Source: Platycnemis pennipes | Lineage: Eukaryota; Arthropoda; Insecta; Odonata; Platycnemididae | NCBI GenBank assembly: GCA_933228895.1 | Contig: OW121855.1 | Coordinates: forward strand, 35,044,698-35,108,697 | Direction: 5' to 3' | DNA: 64,000 bases | Part shown: positions 36,146 through 48,199 of the stretch, piece by piece | Layout: every line of letters begins with the position of its first letter | Position numbering within the stretch: position 1 is the first letter of the stretch | Program-made: the position numbers and the translations under genes | The notes under the pieces: generated by a model | Database searches by the model: none | What the model saw: only the letters and a program-made list of their open reading frames with translations | Told to the model about the DNA's origin: nothing

Positions 36146-37193
36146 ATTGGAATCAGTGTGAAAGATGTCATCACTAGCCATCAATCCCAATATTTCTCTC
36201 ACGCACCTATTAATTCCATTCTTTTATCAGCCAAACTCTCCATGTTGATACAATTGTTCTCTTTAACATGAATTAATATTAATTACATACATCGAATACA
36301 ATTCCTTCCTTTCCCACTCACTTTCCCTTCAACGACTATGCCTCACGATATAGCCGATTAGTGTGCAATAACCCCATTTTTAATAAAGTTAGGAGCTTAG
36401 AACAGGAAACCGTTTTGCCACACGCGAAGTTTCAAATCAATCAAAAGATACCTTAAGTAATGACATTTTCCAGAATAGCTTTTAATTTAGCTCATATCCC
36501 ACTCCACTACATGCATTTTCTTCTTTCTTCAAAACCAAATACATATCTCTCGAGAATGTGACTCTCCGTCCACCCTGTTTTAAATATCATTCCATCCCAA
36601 ATAACCTTCAAAACATATCAGACACACCAGAATCCTGAAACGCTAGAATATGCTTGTAAACTACCTTACACGCTTGATGAAAATCGATATTTCCTTAACC
36701 TGTAAATTTGAAATGCAAATTTTATTTCTAATTTTAGTCATTTAAAATAAAAATTCAATGTCATATTTAAATAATATGGTGTTTTTTTATTCATAACCCT
36801 TTCTGGCACTCTTGATTTTAAAGTATTTTTGCATCAACTTTTTCCAACATCTTGAATTTTCCAAATAACTAGCATCCCCATCTTTGAAGATTAAAAGCAT
36901 TTTTCTAATTTCAATGTCTGGCTTGATGCCAAAAAGAATTTTCAAACTGACAAGTTCACCCCGAGCACATTCACCCCGAAATACATCTAAAACAGCGAAT
37001 CATCCAAGGTAACTTCAAACTTTGAATTCACTCAATCCCTCGCAAAAATGCAATCCATCCAGCGAAACGAGTCATCAGAAATCATCATTACATTGATGCC
37101 AATGTAATCAACATTAATGTCATATAAATAACTTGTCGTCATCGATACTATACCTGAATATTCTGTGACAGTCTTCATTAATGAGGTGGTAAT
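36146..37193. other. AT-rich intergenic, nothing recognised
   Basis: No repeats or coding signals seen. Confidence 0.4.
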
Positions 37194-37729
37194 GGGGGTA
37201 TTTACTCGGAACCGAAATAGCAATTTTTTGCGATTGCAAATTGTTAGATGGAAACGAAAAAAGAATTTTAGTGAAAAAATTAATCTTCTAGCCACAACCA
37301 TTAAATCATAAATCAAAAATTAAAATAAGCAAAAGGTGACGCCCACCGAAAAAGCTGCTGTGATAACAATGACGTCATTTTCCTCCCGTCCTTGACTGCT
37401 CTTAAGGGGAGGGAAGGGAGTGGAGGGGGATTCTCGGAAGGTCTGCTCGCACAGATCCCGTCGAAATCGCTCCCATTGTGAGAGCCAGCTGTGTCCCCCC
37501 CCTTTGCGATAAGGCGAAGTAGCTTTGCGGGCTCAGTTGTGATTGGACGAAGTTGATATACGTCAGAGGTTGCACCACACCCACTTTTCCGAAAGGGTTA
37601 AAAACATCAGTTTTTCGCCGCTTATAACTCGAGAAATAATTGACGGATCAAAAAACGGAAAAATATGCGTCTTTTTATTTTACAAACTCTATCATATTCG
37701 GCAATAAAAAAAATATGGTGAACGACCCC
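37194..37729 (-). mobile_element. MITE copy 3
   Basis: 536 bp, starting GGGGGTATTTAC and ending GTGAACGACCCC, with AT on both sides. The internal sequence aligns with copy 2 without the SINE (for example AAAAACATCAGTTTTTCGCC and GGGAAGGGAGTGGAGGGGG). This copy gives the uninterrupted structure for the family. Confidence 0.85.
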
Positions 37730-38239
37730 ATTAGCGTCGCAAATTCGATGAAACAAATTTATCGATGGAATCGGATTTATAAGGCCTTCGAATATATGAC
37801 TGCTGCGTCTCAAGCGTCTCCCTTTCTCCCCTCCGGTACTTCAGACGTCATTCGACGCCCACTCCACAGCAACATATCCGTCTTAGGGACATTACTGTCA
37901 GCGGAAAGAATCCTTGTGTTGTGGTTCTGAGAGCGTTTCGTCGATATAGACAGCCGTTTTTGTTCGGTGGCAGGACATATATCGCTCAAACATGACAATA
38001 CCCGAAGGAGAAATACTCGCAGCTTTATGGGTCGCATTCCCATCATTAATTCTCGAAAGCTTAGGGTAGGTTTTCAAGGAGTATCCCAATCGAAGGAAGT
38101 ACAATACTCTATACTCCTTGATCCCGACTCAGCCGTGAATATTCAGAACAGGCCCTTCAATACACTACCCGTCGTCATTTGTGGGAGAAGACCGACAGTG
38201 ATCGTACTTTCATTTTTGGAGAGGTGGTAGGAATTTGAT
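37730..38239. other. Single-copy stretch, nothing recognised
   Basis: Less AT-rich than most of the window, with frames up to 96 codons lacking any known domain. No repeat match. Confidence 0.35.
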
Positions 38240-39175
38240 ATATTTAGTGATTTTCAATGAACGGAGGAAGGGTGGAGAGAAACTCGACGACCGCATTTGC
38301 TTACTCTTAACGAAAGATTCTTAGGGGTCAACAGCTGCATCCGACAGACGGAGTACTGCTTCGAAGTGTCACGGAGGGCTGCCACCGCCGGGACTTGAAT
38401 CAGGGCTCATCTACATCTACATCTGAATAATACTCTGCAAAACACCATAAAGGTGTGTGGCAGGGGTGAACTCTCACCAAACATGCACTACATATCATGC
38501 ATAAAAAGAGGCTAGTACTGTATAGGTACTGTTCAAAACTACGCTATTTAAAAAAAGATAAAATAGCAAAACATACATGCAAAAACATGCTGTCAGTTGG
38601 GTTAGCTAGAAGTCCTTATACCAACATGCAGCTACCAATGTTATCCATTGCTACACTCGTACTGGATATATTTACCGTTATTCATATCCCTAATAGTACG
38701 AGGAAAAAAGGACCTTTTGAATCTGTCAGTTCGGCAATCAATTTCTCTAATTTTGTGATTATGGTCCTGTCTGCCATAGTAAGTTGGGGTCCGCAAAATA
38801 TTTTTAACATCATCACTGAAAATATGGTCTTGGAATTTGTTTAGAGATTAAGTCTTAATTTCAACCTGCGATCTGACAATGATCCCCAATTTAATTCATT
38901 TAATAGACTGGTTACGCTAGTAAAGTTATCATACCGTCCCTTTACAAATCTTGCCGATCTTCGCTGCACACGTTCAAGTTCGTTATTTAGACCGATTATC
39001 GATAGTTCTCGTACATGATCGTCACATTTACCCAGTACTCTTTTGACGAATCCCAGTTTACGATTCGCTTGACCCATTATTTCACGTGTGTGTTTACCCC
39101 AGGAGAGATCATGTGTCAAATTCTCTCGGGATGGAACACCAGTACTCTAATCATTTCACCAACCCGATCCTTCTG
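38240..39175 (-). repeat. SINE-A copy 4, split by LINE-A
   Basis: The body (GGAAGGGTGGAGAGAAACTC, then CTCTTAACGAAAG, then GACGGAGTACTG) lies at 38262-38408. The head resumes at 39121 with TCTCGGGATGG, then CCAGTACTCTAATC and CACCAACCC. The LINE-A copy sits exactly between the two, so the LINE is the younger insertion. Confidence 0.8.
38409..39119 (-). pseudogene. LINE-A copy inserted in SINE-A, 5'-truncated
   Basis: The 3' end at 38409 begins with ATCTACATCTACATCT and the degraded hairpin. The minus-strand frame at 38841-39119 reads THDLSWGKHTREIMGQANRK, then LGKCDDHVREL, then ELERVQRRSARFVKGRYDN. Against the copy at 40 kb an internal deletion removes the segment YFSLVRPHLEYAASVWDPYE, and the RT core is absent through 5' truncation. 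The element is inactive. Confidence 0.85.
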
Positions 39176-39204
39176 CACTATTTCTTTCAGTCATCCACAG
39201 GAGA

Positions 39205-39262
39205 GCAAACAGGAGAGTCACACACCCTCTCGGTGGCTTACAGGGTATCGTGTAGATGTAGA
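39205..39262 (+). repeat. Solitary LINE-A 3' tail
   Basis: CACACCCTCTCGGTGGCTTAC followed by AGGGTATCGTGTAGATGTAG. No upstream LINE text can be attached, so only the last 50 or so bases are present. Confidence 0.65.
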
Positions 39263-39661
39263 TGATTTTAGTCAATTACATCGTGGCAACCGTGCAGTCA
39301 CCACTACGGTTTTGTAATGATAGCAGTCTTTCTTTTATTTTTAGCCTGGACTTGCGGCAGATAGCTACCAATCGCTACTGTTTTCGCTATTCAACAAAGA
39401 GATGGCAGACAGGACTGATACATGGCTTGCCCCATAAAGAAACAGACTCTTTCCAGACTATTAGCTCAACTCGAAAGGGAATTTTCTGGAATAGGCAAAG
39501 AGTGCCTAAGCGCAAAAACTACTCTAACTGTATATTGAACGCGCAGACTCCAGGACGCAGAGAGGGAAACTTTAATTATTATTGAAAAGCTCAAAATAAT
39601 GTGTCACATGAATCTCTGATAAGAAAGTGATGGATAATTTTTCGCCTATGGAGATTGATTT

Positions 39662-41053
39662 ATTTTTAAAAGTGGCGATAGGGAGCGACCTATATCCCTC
39701 ACATCCATTTCATGCAAGGTCCTAGAACATATAATTGTCAGTTCAGTCAGGGGACACCTAGATAGCCAGAATTTATTGTCCAATGTCCAGCATGGCTTCC
39801 GAAAGAGCAGATCGTGTGAAACTCAACTTGCTCTCTTTTCCCACGATATTTTAGTTTCTGGCGAAAATAATATTCCAGTGGATGCTATATTTCTCGACTT
39901 CAAGAAGGCTTTTGACAAGGTTTCTCACAGCAAACTAATTTTGAAGTTAAAATCTTATGGGTTAGACAGTAACATTATATCATGGATTAATGATTTTCTG
40001 CATGATCGGGTTCAAAGGGTTGTTTTGGACGGTGTTTCCTCACCGGCAATGACGCAGTAGTGTACAGGGAAATTCTATGCCCGAACGATAAAGAATATTT
40101 AAATATTGACCTACAAGCAATTGAAACTTGGTGTGATACATGGCAGTTAGAATTAAACTTTAAGAAATGTCTTGTAATGAATTTTTGGAAAAAGAATAGC
40201 TCTCCTCCTACCACTTACAAAATAAGTAATAATGAAATAACAAACGTGGAATCCATTAAATATCTTGGAATAAGACTGACAAATGATCTTTCCTGGGGTA
40301 AACACATTCGTGAAATAATGGGTCAAGCGAATCGCAAACTGGGTTTCATTAAAAGAGTATTGGGTAAATGTGACGATCATGTACGAGAAATCAGCTACTT
40401 TTCCCTTGTTAGACCTCATTTGGAATATGCTGCCAGTGTATGGGATCCCTACGAAATCGGTCTAAGTAATGAACTTGAACGTGTGCAGCGAAGATCGGCA
40501 AGATTTGTAAAGGGACGATACGATAATTATATTAGCGTAACCAGTCTACTAAATGAATTGAAATGGGAATCATTGTCAGATCGCAGGTTGAAATTTAGAC
40601 TTAATCTCTTCCACAAATTCCAATGCAATATTTTCAGTGATGATGTTAAAAATATTTTACGAACCCCAACTTACTATGGCAGACTGGACCATAATTATAA
40701 AGTTAGAGAAATTGATTGCCGAACTGACCGATTCAAAATGTCCTTTTTCCCTCACACAATAAGAGATACGAATAACGGTAAATATGTCCTATCGGAGAGT
40801 AGAAATGAATAGCATTGGTAGCTGCATGTTGGTATGAGTACTTAAAGCTAACCCTACTAACAGAATGTTTTTGCATGTTTTCTTTGCAATTTCTATCTTT
40901 TTTAAATAGTGCAGTTCTGACTACTATATTAATACTATTCCTTTTTTATGCATGATATGTAGTGCATGTTTGGTGAGCAATCACCCCCTGCCACACACCC
41001 TTGTGGTGGCTTGCAGGGTATTATGTAGATGTAGATGTAGATGTAGATTGAAT
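39662..41053 (+). pseudogene. LINE-A retrotransposon, longest C-terminal copy
   Basis: The readable text starts in the RT with FKSG.. and SLTSIS-like codons. A frame at 39776-40060 reads SNVQHGFRKSRSCETQLALF and then FLDFKKAFDKVSHSKLIL (palm motif with the first Asp). A frame at 40060-40812 follows, from YREILCPNDKEYLNIDLQAI to RTDRFKMSFFPHTIRD. A deletion of roughly 100 bp between the two (at about 40045) removes the segment with PQGS and the FADD catalytic box and shifts the frame. The rest includes the thumb and C-terminal VQRRSARFVKGRYD motif, typical of CR1/L2-like non-LTR elements. The 3' part ends in a hairpin (40986-41018) and GTAGAT repeats (41024-41048). Confidence 0.9.
40986..41050 (+). 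repeat. LINE-A 3' hairpin and GTAGAT tail
   Basis: CCCT, then GCCAC (40990-40994), A, CAC, loop CCTT, GTG, GTGGC (41006-41010), TTGC bulge, AGGG: an imperfect stem-loop. It is followed by ATTAT and about four GTAGAT units. CR1/L2 elements lack poly-A and end in short tandem repeats, which fits. Confidence 0.85.
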
Positions 41054-41055
41054 CA

Positions 41056-44030
41056 ACTTTGATTATACCTCGGATTCTTCAGAACGGAAAAATCAGGATT
41101 ACCGTGATTAAGATAGATGCATTGAAAAGGCATCAAACCTATTCATATAGTCACTAAGCTCGCAACCTATTTATGAGAGGATCACAAGGTAACTTGCACC
41201 CGATCGAAATGCCCTCCTTAGGTTTAATTTTTATTCCTATCCATACAAAGCTCCTCTAATTGATCGAAGAAAATTTTTCACCCGGGGGATTGTTCTGCAC
41301 CAGTTCCTTTGTTCGATCCCTTTTCAGTGACAAACAAAGGGAAATCACTTTCTTCATTCGGCGGCTCCCCTATCCTCCGCAACGGAAATAGAGTTCGCTT
41401 TTATACATAAAAATCATCCCTGAGTTTTTATGAACCGCTCCCACAAAACCTGTCCTGAAACTTTGACAGGGCGGCGGCGAGGTTAATTACCCACCGACTA
41501 ATTCCTTTATTGCCTTCAGAAACTCTCCAATTAAGAAACAATGTTTGCAAAAAATATATTTATACACTTCAGAGGACGAGGGGGTGCAGAGGATAATTAC
41601 GGAAGAATGGCGCCCGAAAGAAAAAGGTCAAAATAAATTTGGGCGTTTCTTGGGGAGGTGTATTAGATCTTCCGTTACTCTTCACTTATGCAAATCGTTC
41701 GAATACTTCTTTCGGGTGGCACTTATCGACCGTCCGCCCTTAGGGCCACGTGGAGTGGAAAGACGAAGGGAGATTAGAGCAGACGTCTGGAAACGAGAAA
41801 GCCTTTCCGAATGATTTACACTGGCGACAGAGTTTTAGTTCTGATAGTTTTTCTCCCTTCCCAAGACACATAATTTGAATTGAAAATGCTACCCGGCGCC
41901 TCCCGAGACGTCGAAACTCTTTTGGCTCCTCCCCCCACCATCGCCACGTGTGCCACAGGGATATTCATTTTTTTTTGACGATCCGATGAGAGCGGTGAAA
42001 TCTTTTTCAGGTAGGTAACCTTTTTATCCAAGACTCAACTACCGAACTCCTGAGTACCTCGAATTCTGGTCGCGGAATTATAAATCTAATCGTTATTAAT
42101 GTCTTACTGAGAGAAAACAGGCCTGGGAAAATCCATATTTTCCGTGAACAGTAGTATTTCTATGAAAAAAAACATCGATTAAGAATGTCATATGCGAAAC
42201 TAACATTGGTAATGGAGTTTACCAATTACTACTTATTGACTGATTATGCAATAAATTATTTCATACCGAGTCGATTGACTGAATGGTAAAACTGAAATCG
42301 TTTATTTCCTATAATTTCAGTCACTCTCTTGCTGCTGATAAATTCTCTGCAAAATATCCATTGATAGATTCGAATATCAATTATATCAGGCTTTCGTAAT
42401 AACTAGTTATTAATAAAATGGTTAGCATAATGCGAGTGGAAATTAAATCCTAAGCGACTACTTCTTAAGGCTAAATTATCTTCATGGGTGTTTTCAAGTC
42501 TGTTTCCGCACTAATAGGCGATTCAGACATCTCTAGATCATAGAATGCCCTATATTCAGGGCGTGGCACATGAATTTCAGTAAAACCGTGTAACGTAATA
42601 TGCCATTATTTTATTAATGACCGTAACATAACATCGCTACTCGATCTAGAATCGCTAATCAATCTTTGGTAGTCAAGTATGAGGTCAAATTGATAGTCAT
42701 TAAAAGACACAACCCCTCTCAATCCTTTCTTCCCTGCCGTCATCATATTCTGAACTGCCCAATGCCACCTAGAGGGTGGTGGCGTTGACCTGGAGGTCTT
42801 ATGCGGCTTCTGTGACGTCCGAAAAAGGAAGACACACTCATCTTGCGAAAGTAAATCTTGGTCTCCTTAGATCACTTTCACAAGGTGGATTCGGATGGCT
42901 TAAGGTAATTAGAAAAATTAAACAGAAAATAATAGGATGGATATCTTCCACGCCAGAAAATTAAAGTAAATGAATATCTACATAATGAATGGCGACGATA
43001 TCAAAGAGAGAGGAAGAGAAAATTTCGGGCTCAGAATTTCTATTGACAGTATTTTCGACAAAAAATGGTGCGTGTAGTAGCAGGAGAATATAATTAGCGA
43101 AACAGAATTAACGGAAAATGTAGTTTGGTGAAGTGGCTTGCATATCTGATTTCGATTGAAGAGTCTCCTGGTTGATTCTACACTTCATAAATTTTTAATA
43201 CGTGCTTCACACACTCGAGATAGCTTACAGGATAGGTGGTTGATGTAAATACATACTTTAGGGGTATGTTCTAATGAGCGAACTTATGGTTGGAGCCCTA
43301 AGTGGAGAGGTAGGCGAATTTCCATAAATATTTATATTTGGGCATTGCGTTAGTGAAGGTGTGATTACTGATAAAGTGGTACGGATCTTCATAATGCGTG
43401 TGCTCACGTTATTAGTATTTTGCACCTATGCTCTTCTACTATATCCAAACATTTCAAAAGACTAGTTTAAATCCAGTGAGGAAGTCACACAAGCGAAGAG
43501 TTCACAGAATGGCCACTTCGCGTGATGAATGTCCATATAGACATCGCTGGGGACGGATGAATCTTGCCTTTGGGCATTTAAGATTTATAAAGGAATAATT
43601 TGTAGGTTTTACAATTAGAAACATGGGTTTGGGAACAATGGAAGAGGTACGATGGATTAAATCACAGGATCCCTAGCTCGAGGTTGGAAGAAAAGAATTT
43701 TATGGAAGAATGTGACAGAAACGGAGTGCATTCCAAAGGGTGGATGATATAGAGATGGACTGCCTAAGTTACTGATTAAAAAGAGAATGGATTACTAAAA
43801 CGAAAGATTTACATGAGAAACAAAGGTATAATTTGAACGCCAAGAAAGGAAGTAAAAAACAACCAGAACTCGGAAACCCCGTGGAAAAACCACTTTGAAA
43901 CACTGTAAACGAAGGCGTATGAATTTCCGTATTTCGTCAAAATATGATTTGCACGGCAAAATACTTACTAAGAACTTTATACGGACTTAGAACTAAACGT
44001 GATCTAACATCAAATTCATCTACATCTACT
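41056..44030. other. Intergenic, no supported gene
   Basis: A moderately GC-richer block at about 41280-41960 has TTTATA- and TTTATG-type motifs and no repeat match; a regulatory role is possible but unsupported. One tail-like remnant (CACACACTCGAGATAGCTTAC) lies at 43209-43229. The rest is AT-rich. Confidence 0.4.
42484..42528. repeat. Second copy of the mini-element, first 45 bp
   Basis: ATGGGTGTTTTCAAGTCTG, then TTTCCGCACTAATAGGCG, then ATTCAGAC, differing from 28338-28382 at about four positions. The sequence after it is unrelated to that at 28.4 kb. Confidence 0.75.
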
Positions 44031-44035
44031 ACTTT

Positions 44036-44900
44036 TACATTGTTATACCTCATTTATAATATGCTGCTTTCATATGGGATGCGTCCGTGGAAGGTTTGAT
44101 TAAGCAATTAGAACTTCTACAAAGTAGACCTGTGAGATTATAGAAAGGTCGTACATACAATTAAGCTAGTGTTACACTATTACAAAGAAAAATTGGATAG
44201 GAATCGCTCCCAGACTGTAAGGCAACATACGGACTGAATCTTTCAAGAAAATTGGAGGCAGATTTCTCCATCAAGCTGTTCTGCAAACGATGATAGAAAC
44301 ATATTTAGATCCTAAGCCAGGCGGCCCTTATAACTTGGATATTGACGCACAGTAAAATTACAGACGTACGCAAAAACACCTTCGCATTAGTCTGTATTGA
44401 ATCAAAAGAACAAAATTAGAGATACCTATACTTTATCGTGAGCATATATTTAAATTTAAGAAACCATATTAGGCATTCGGATAGGTTGGTGGAATAGTCG
44501 ACAGATTCAGCTGAAATATGTTATAATCTCTACTTACTCATCCTAATAGCGCCTTTGCATGCGTAATGGGAATATAAATTAATACATTTAACAAATACCT
44601 TCATCTGTGCACAAATGTTACATCATGCGACCTTTCACGATGTTGTGTGGCAGGGGGTGAAAGATAACAGTACAGGAACTAATTATGTGCAAATAAGAGG
44701 TTCTACTCAATGGAAACATGTTAAATATGCTTTCTATATTATTTTATGCCCTCCTTATGCGAGAAGAATGGATTAATAACATATTTCTCTGATGAAATAC
44801 CATTGTATGTACATATTAGTTGTATATACGTAGAGCATGTTTGATAATTATTCAACCCCCTGCCACTCACTCTCGAGGTGGCTTGCCGAGGACTCCATAG
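44036..44900 (+). pseudogene. LINE-A-related element, strongly degraded
   Basis: Near the start, IPHL.YAA.... WDAS-like codons match RPHLEYAASVWDPYE, followed by QLELLQSRPVRL-like and RLNLSRKLEADF-like text of the C-terminal region. The end at about 44855-44892 has CCCCTGCCACTCACTCTCGA and GGTGGCTTGC. A minus-strand tail remnant at 44635-44660 indicates a further insertion within it. Confidence 0.55.
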
Positions 44901-45599
44901 GAAAATTGATGGCCAACGAGCCACTGTTGAGGTTTAAGAGAAGGTTTTCATCAACAGTACATACAAATGCACTCGTAAAAAAAATATGTTAAGGTTACAA
45001 AGGAAGAGAAATTGATTTAGGGGTGGTATGGCTGGGAAAATGTTGAGGGATTCAAAACTTACATCACGATACATAAGTTTTTTTTTAGTTTTATTAACTG
45101 ATTTTGTCAATAGGACTTACACGAAACGGTGAAAAATATACAAGCGATAAACTGCTAGAATATAAGCAAATAGGGAGGTGTATGTATATAGACACATGCC
45201 CAATTGTTTACTTAACGAAAGGAAGAAACAACGCCATTTAGAATATAAAGTATCATTTGATATGCTACGTGTGACGGAACGCGACGATTTCCTTTTCCCA
45301 GTTTAACCGTTTATATTGGCTTACTTACGTTTGCAAAAGCATGACGAACTCAACGAAAGGGCAAACCCTGATTGTGGTTTCTGAGAAAAAGTTTCCGATG
45401 AATTTACGAGAAAATTTTGAAGGGACGTGAATATATTTATATCATTTTCCGCGTCTTTAAAATACGAGCCAAAAATATCATCCACATTCATCTCTTTAAT
45501 AAGTATTCTCATACTTATTAATTCAATGATTCCGTGACTTTTATAAACAATTTTATGATACTTTTGAAAGTACTGTTGGAAACAACTGATTTTGCTGCC

Positions 45600-45812
45600 A
45601 ATGATTTCTACCTGAAGAAGACAATCGTCGAGAGAAAAGTGAACGGGAAGAATGGAAAAGGCAAGCCTCGTAGGAGATACATGGAACAGGGAGTGAAGGA
45701 TTTCAAAGAGAAGAGTTACGTCGATAGGAAGAGGTTGGCCGGTGGAAGAATCGAGTGGAGGTCTGCGTCAAACCAATCCTAAGATTGTTGACCCCTGATG
45801 ATGATGATTTTT
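45600..45812 (+). pseudogene. LINE-B C-terminal end, well preserved
   Basis: An open frame ends TIVERKVNGKNGKGKPRRRY, then MEQGVKDFKEKSYVDRKRLA, then GGRIEWRSASNQS and a stop, followed by TTGTTGACCCCTGATGATGATG. This copy best shows where the LINE-B protein and element end. Everything upstream is truncated. Confidence 0.8.
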
Positions 45813-46930
45813 ACTTCCAAGAGGAAAAAATGAAGACAATAACACTGTTGAAGTAGATGACAGAGAGTAATCATTCAATCTAAGGGGAGTAGAAATCACA
45901 AATGGCATATTTAAATGCTCCAATATCCAAAAACAATTAGACTCGAGCACATTACCTCCAAATCACACAGCAAAATTCAAATAGGTACAGATGGTAGGTG
46001 CTTTAGTACCCGCTTGCATAATATTTGTAGTTCACTAGGTTTAAATAAGGAAACGAAACATCTCTGATACCTTCCTTTGTATTTACAACTACAGAGATGA
46101 TATTTCACAAACGCCACCCCAATCTAAATCTTCCAATATCCAAAAATTCGTTCATGCTGTTGTTATTCCTAATGGACTACTTTTCTTACATCTCTAATCC
46201 TAGATCATTTTACCCTCCGATATATCATTCATATATCACATTGCTTTCTTCAAAGTCGCATCTCACTTTACTCATCATTGTCATAAATAGCTTAAGAAGA
46301 TGCTTAGCTAAAAACTGAATTATTTTTTCGATGCATCACCATTATTTTTCATTTCGTCGCAATCATTTGACATATTTCTCTACCCTTTCGCAATTAAGCT
46401 CATAAGTAACGTACGTAATCAACCCTCCAGACGAATAAAAACATGAGCGTAGAACCCCTGCCCTTGATATGTCTCGCAGGATAATATCAGTAGGTGTAGA
46501 TGTAAATTTCTCGGTGTCACAAACAGTTTCGGCCATGGAAAAAGCCCATGAGCGACAAATATTCGTATGAATAAGATTCAAATGTGATGGAAATAATCGA
46601 AAATGAAGACAATCATTTACGATTTGAAGCCTAATAGAACCGATTAGTTTGTGACATCTAAATTCATTGCTGAAATCGATGTCGGAAACTATAAATTGCT
46701 TATTCACATGCAGGTTCCACCTTTTTAGCTAGAATATTCCAATGTTTTTCTAAAACATAAACTCAAACCTATTAAATTTAAATCTATCAGTTGCAATTAA
46801 GAAATCGCCTGATTCCTTATTTATCTAGTTATTTCCTGATTCACTCAAAACCCACCACACCTTCTTCAACCACTCCTAGGATGCATTCATCTGTGAGGGA
46901 ATCTAACTTAATAATAACTCCCACAAGTGA
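45813..46930. other. AT-rich intergenic, nothing recognised
   Basis: Frames up to 114 codons without recognisable domains. No repeat seen. Confidence 0.4.
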
Positions 46931-46939
46931 ATTTAATGC

Positions 46940-47106
46940 TGCCATCGGGTAGGGGAGCAAATACCTACTCTACTTTGACACCTGTGGTTTCATAGGAATA
47001 TTTTCTCACCTGGCAGGCGATAGCAAGAGGCTTCCTTCTGGTCTGAACTCAGGACCTCTGGAGAGTAGGGCGATAATGTACCCTCTGAGTTACCAAGTCA
47101 CCACTG
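46940..47106 (-). repeat. Probable tRNA-derived SINE (unassigned)
   Basis: On the minus strand: GTGGTGACTTGGTAACTCAG (A-box region), then AGAGGTCCTGAGTTCAGACC with a B box, then a body containing CTATCGCCTGCCAGGTGAG. It is similar in plan to SINE-B (a GTCGTGGTGGC start, GGGTAGAG and GGTCC features) but diverged. Confidence 0.5.
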
Positions 47107-47314
47107 CCATGAATTTGGTTTGGAAAACATAGAGAATAGAAGGTTGCTCGCACAGTGAAGTTAACTTGAAAAAGACGCATCAATAGAGTTATAATCTGAC
47201 ACTGCAGACATATTTCCACTCGACCAACTAGAGGTTAGCGTGGCTTACTGGTTACCCTTCCTAAATCCCATTCTGTGGGTAGAAAATTTGATACCTTTCC
47301 GGTGAATATTTTCC

Positions 47315-48195
47315 GTCTGCCACAAACCTTTGCCGAAGGCTCACAGAGTAGTATGCAGATGTAATGTGTAGTGTGACACTAAGTTAGTAGGCAGACAGAG
47401 GCAACAAACTAAGAGGGATAAAATTTTGAACCAAGAGTTGTAAGATTTCGTTTTTCCCACGCTCAATACGCGACTACAACGCAAACAAAGTATAATTCTT
47501 TCCAAAACATAATGAACCACACTTCACTATTAAGTGACAAATACAAAGTTTTCCCAGCAAAATTTCATCTCGACGAGTGTTCACCTACCACTCCCTGACA
47601 AGACCTTGCCGTGGCTCGCAGGGTACCATGTAGATTTGGATCAGTGTTCTATCAGTAGATTCTTGGAGAGTCTTTACCTGCTTGCATGGCTAACATATTT
47701 CTCCTCCCGTAGTAACATATCGATTGGCTCTTTTTACCATGTACCTACATATGTAGTGATGATTCATCCCTACCATACAACCTTAAGGTGGGCATTAAAG
47801 CGGGGCGTATAAATATAATCCCTGTGATCTAACAACACTAATCTCACTATATACTGCTCTAATTACTCCAAAACTTAAAAGCTTCTTATCTCCAACATTC
47901 CTTATCCATGCTATCAAAATCACTGTTCGTTTACTACCTCTTTAACCAACAATTTTCCTCAACACCTTTCAGCAGTCTATCGATTTACAGTACTCTCTCC
48001 ATCGAATTTTTCAGCCTCTATCCTCCATGATGAAATCGAGAATATTCTCCAGCTCTATCCTCCAGCCTTTAATGAGAAATTTCTCCCAAAAACCTTCTTT
48101 CCTCATCCACTAATTGTAATATTTATTTTTTGCCTTCCTCCTTGTGATCGTTCCCCACACAGCCATGCGATGGCTCGCAGTGTATTGTGTATTTA
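47315..48195 (+). repeat. Cluster of four degraded LINE-A-like 3' tails
   Basis: At 47318-47360 (CTGCCACAAACC, then GAAGGCTCACAGAGTAGTATG), 47586-47636 (CCTTGCCGTGGCTCGCAGGG, then CATGTAGAT), 47770-47815 (CCATACAACCTTAAGGTGGG) and 48157-48190 (CACACAGCCATGCGATGGCTC). Each keeps the hairpin outline with altered bases. The last three are partly guesswork. Confidence 0.5.
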
Positions 48196-48199
48196 CTCA

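Noticed and set aside
40990..41010. Hairpin as a transcription terminator
   Set aside because: It is the conserved 3' end of a non-LTR retrotransposon, repeated with the element across the window.
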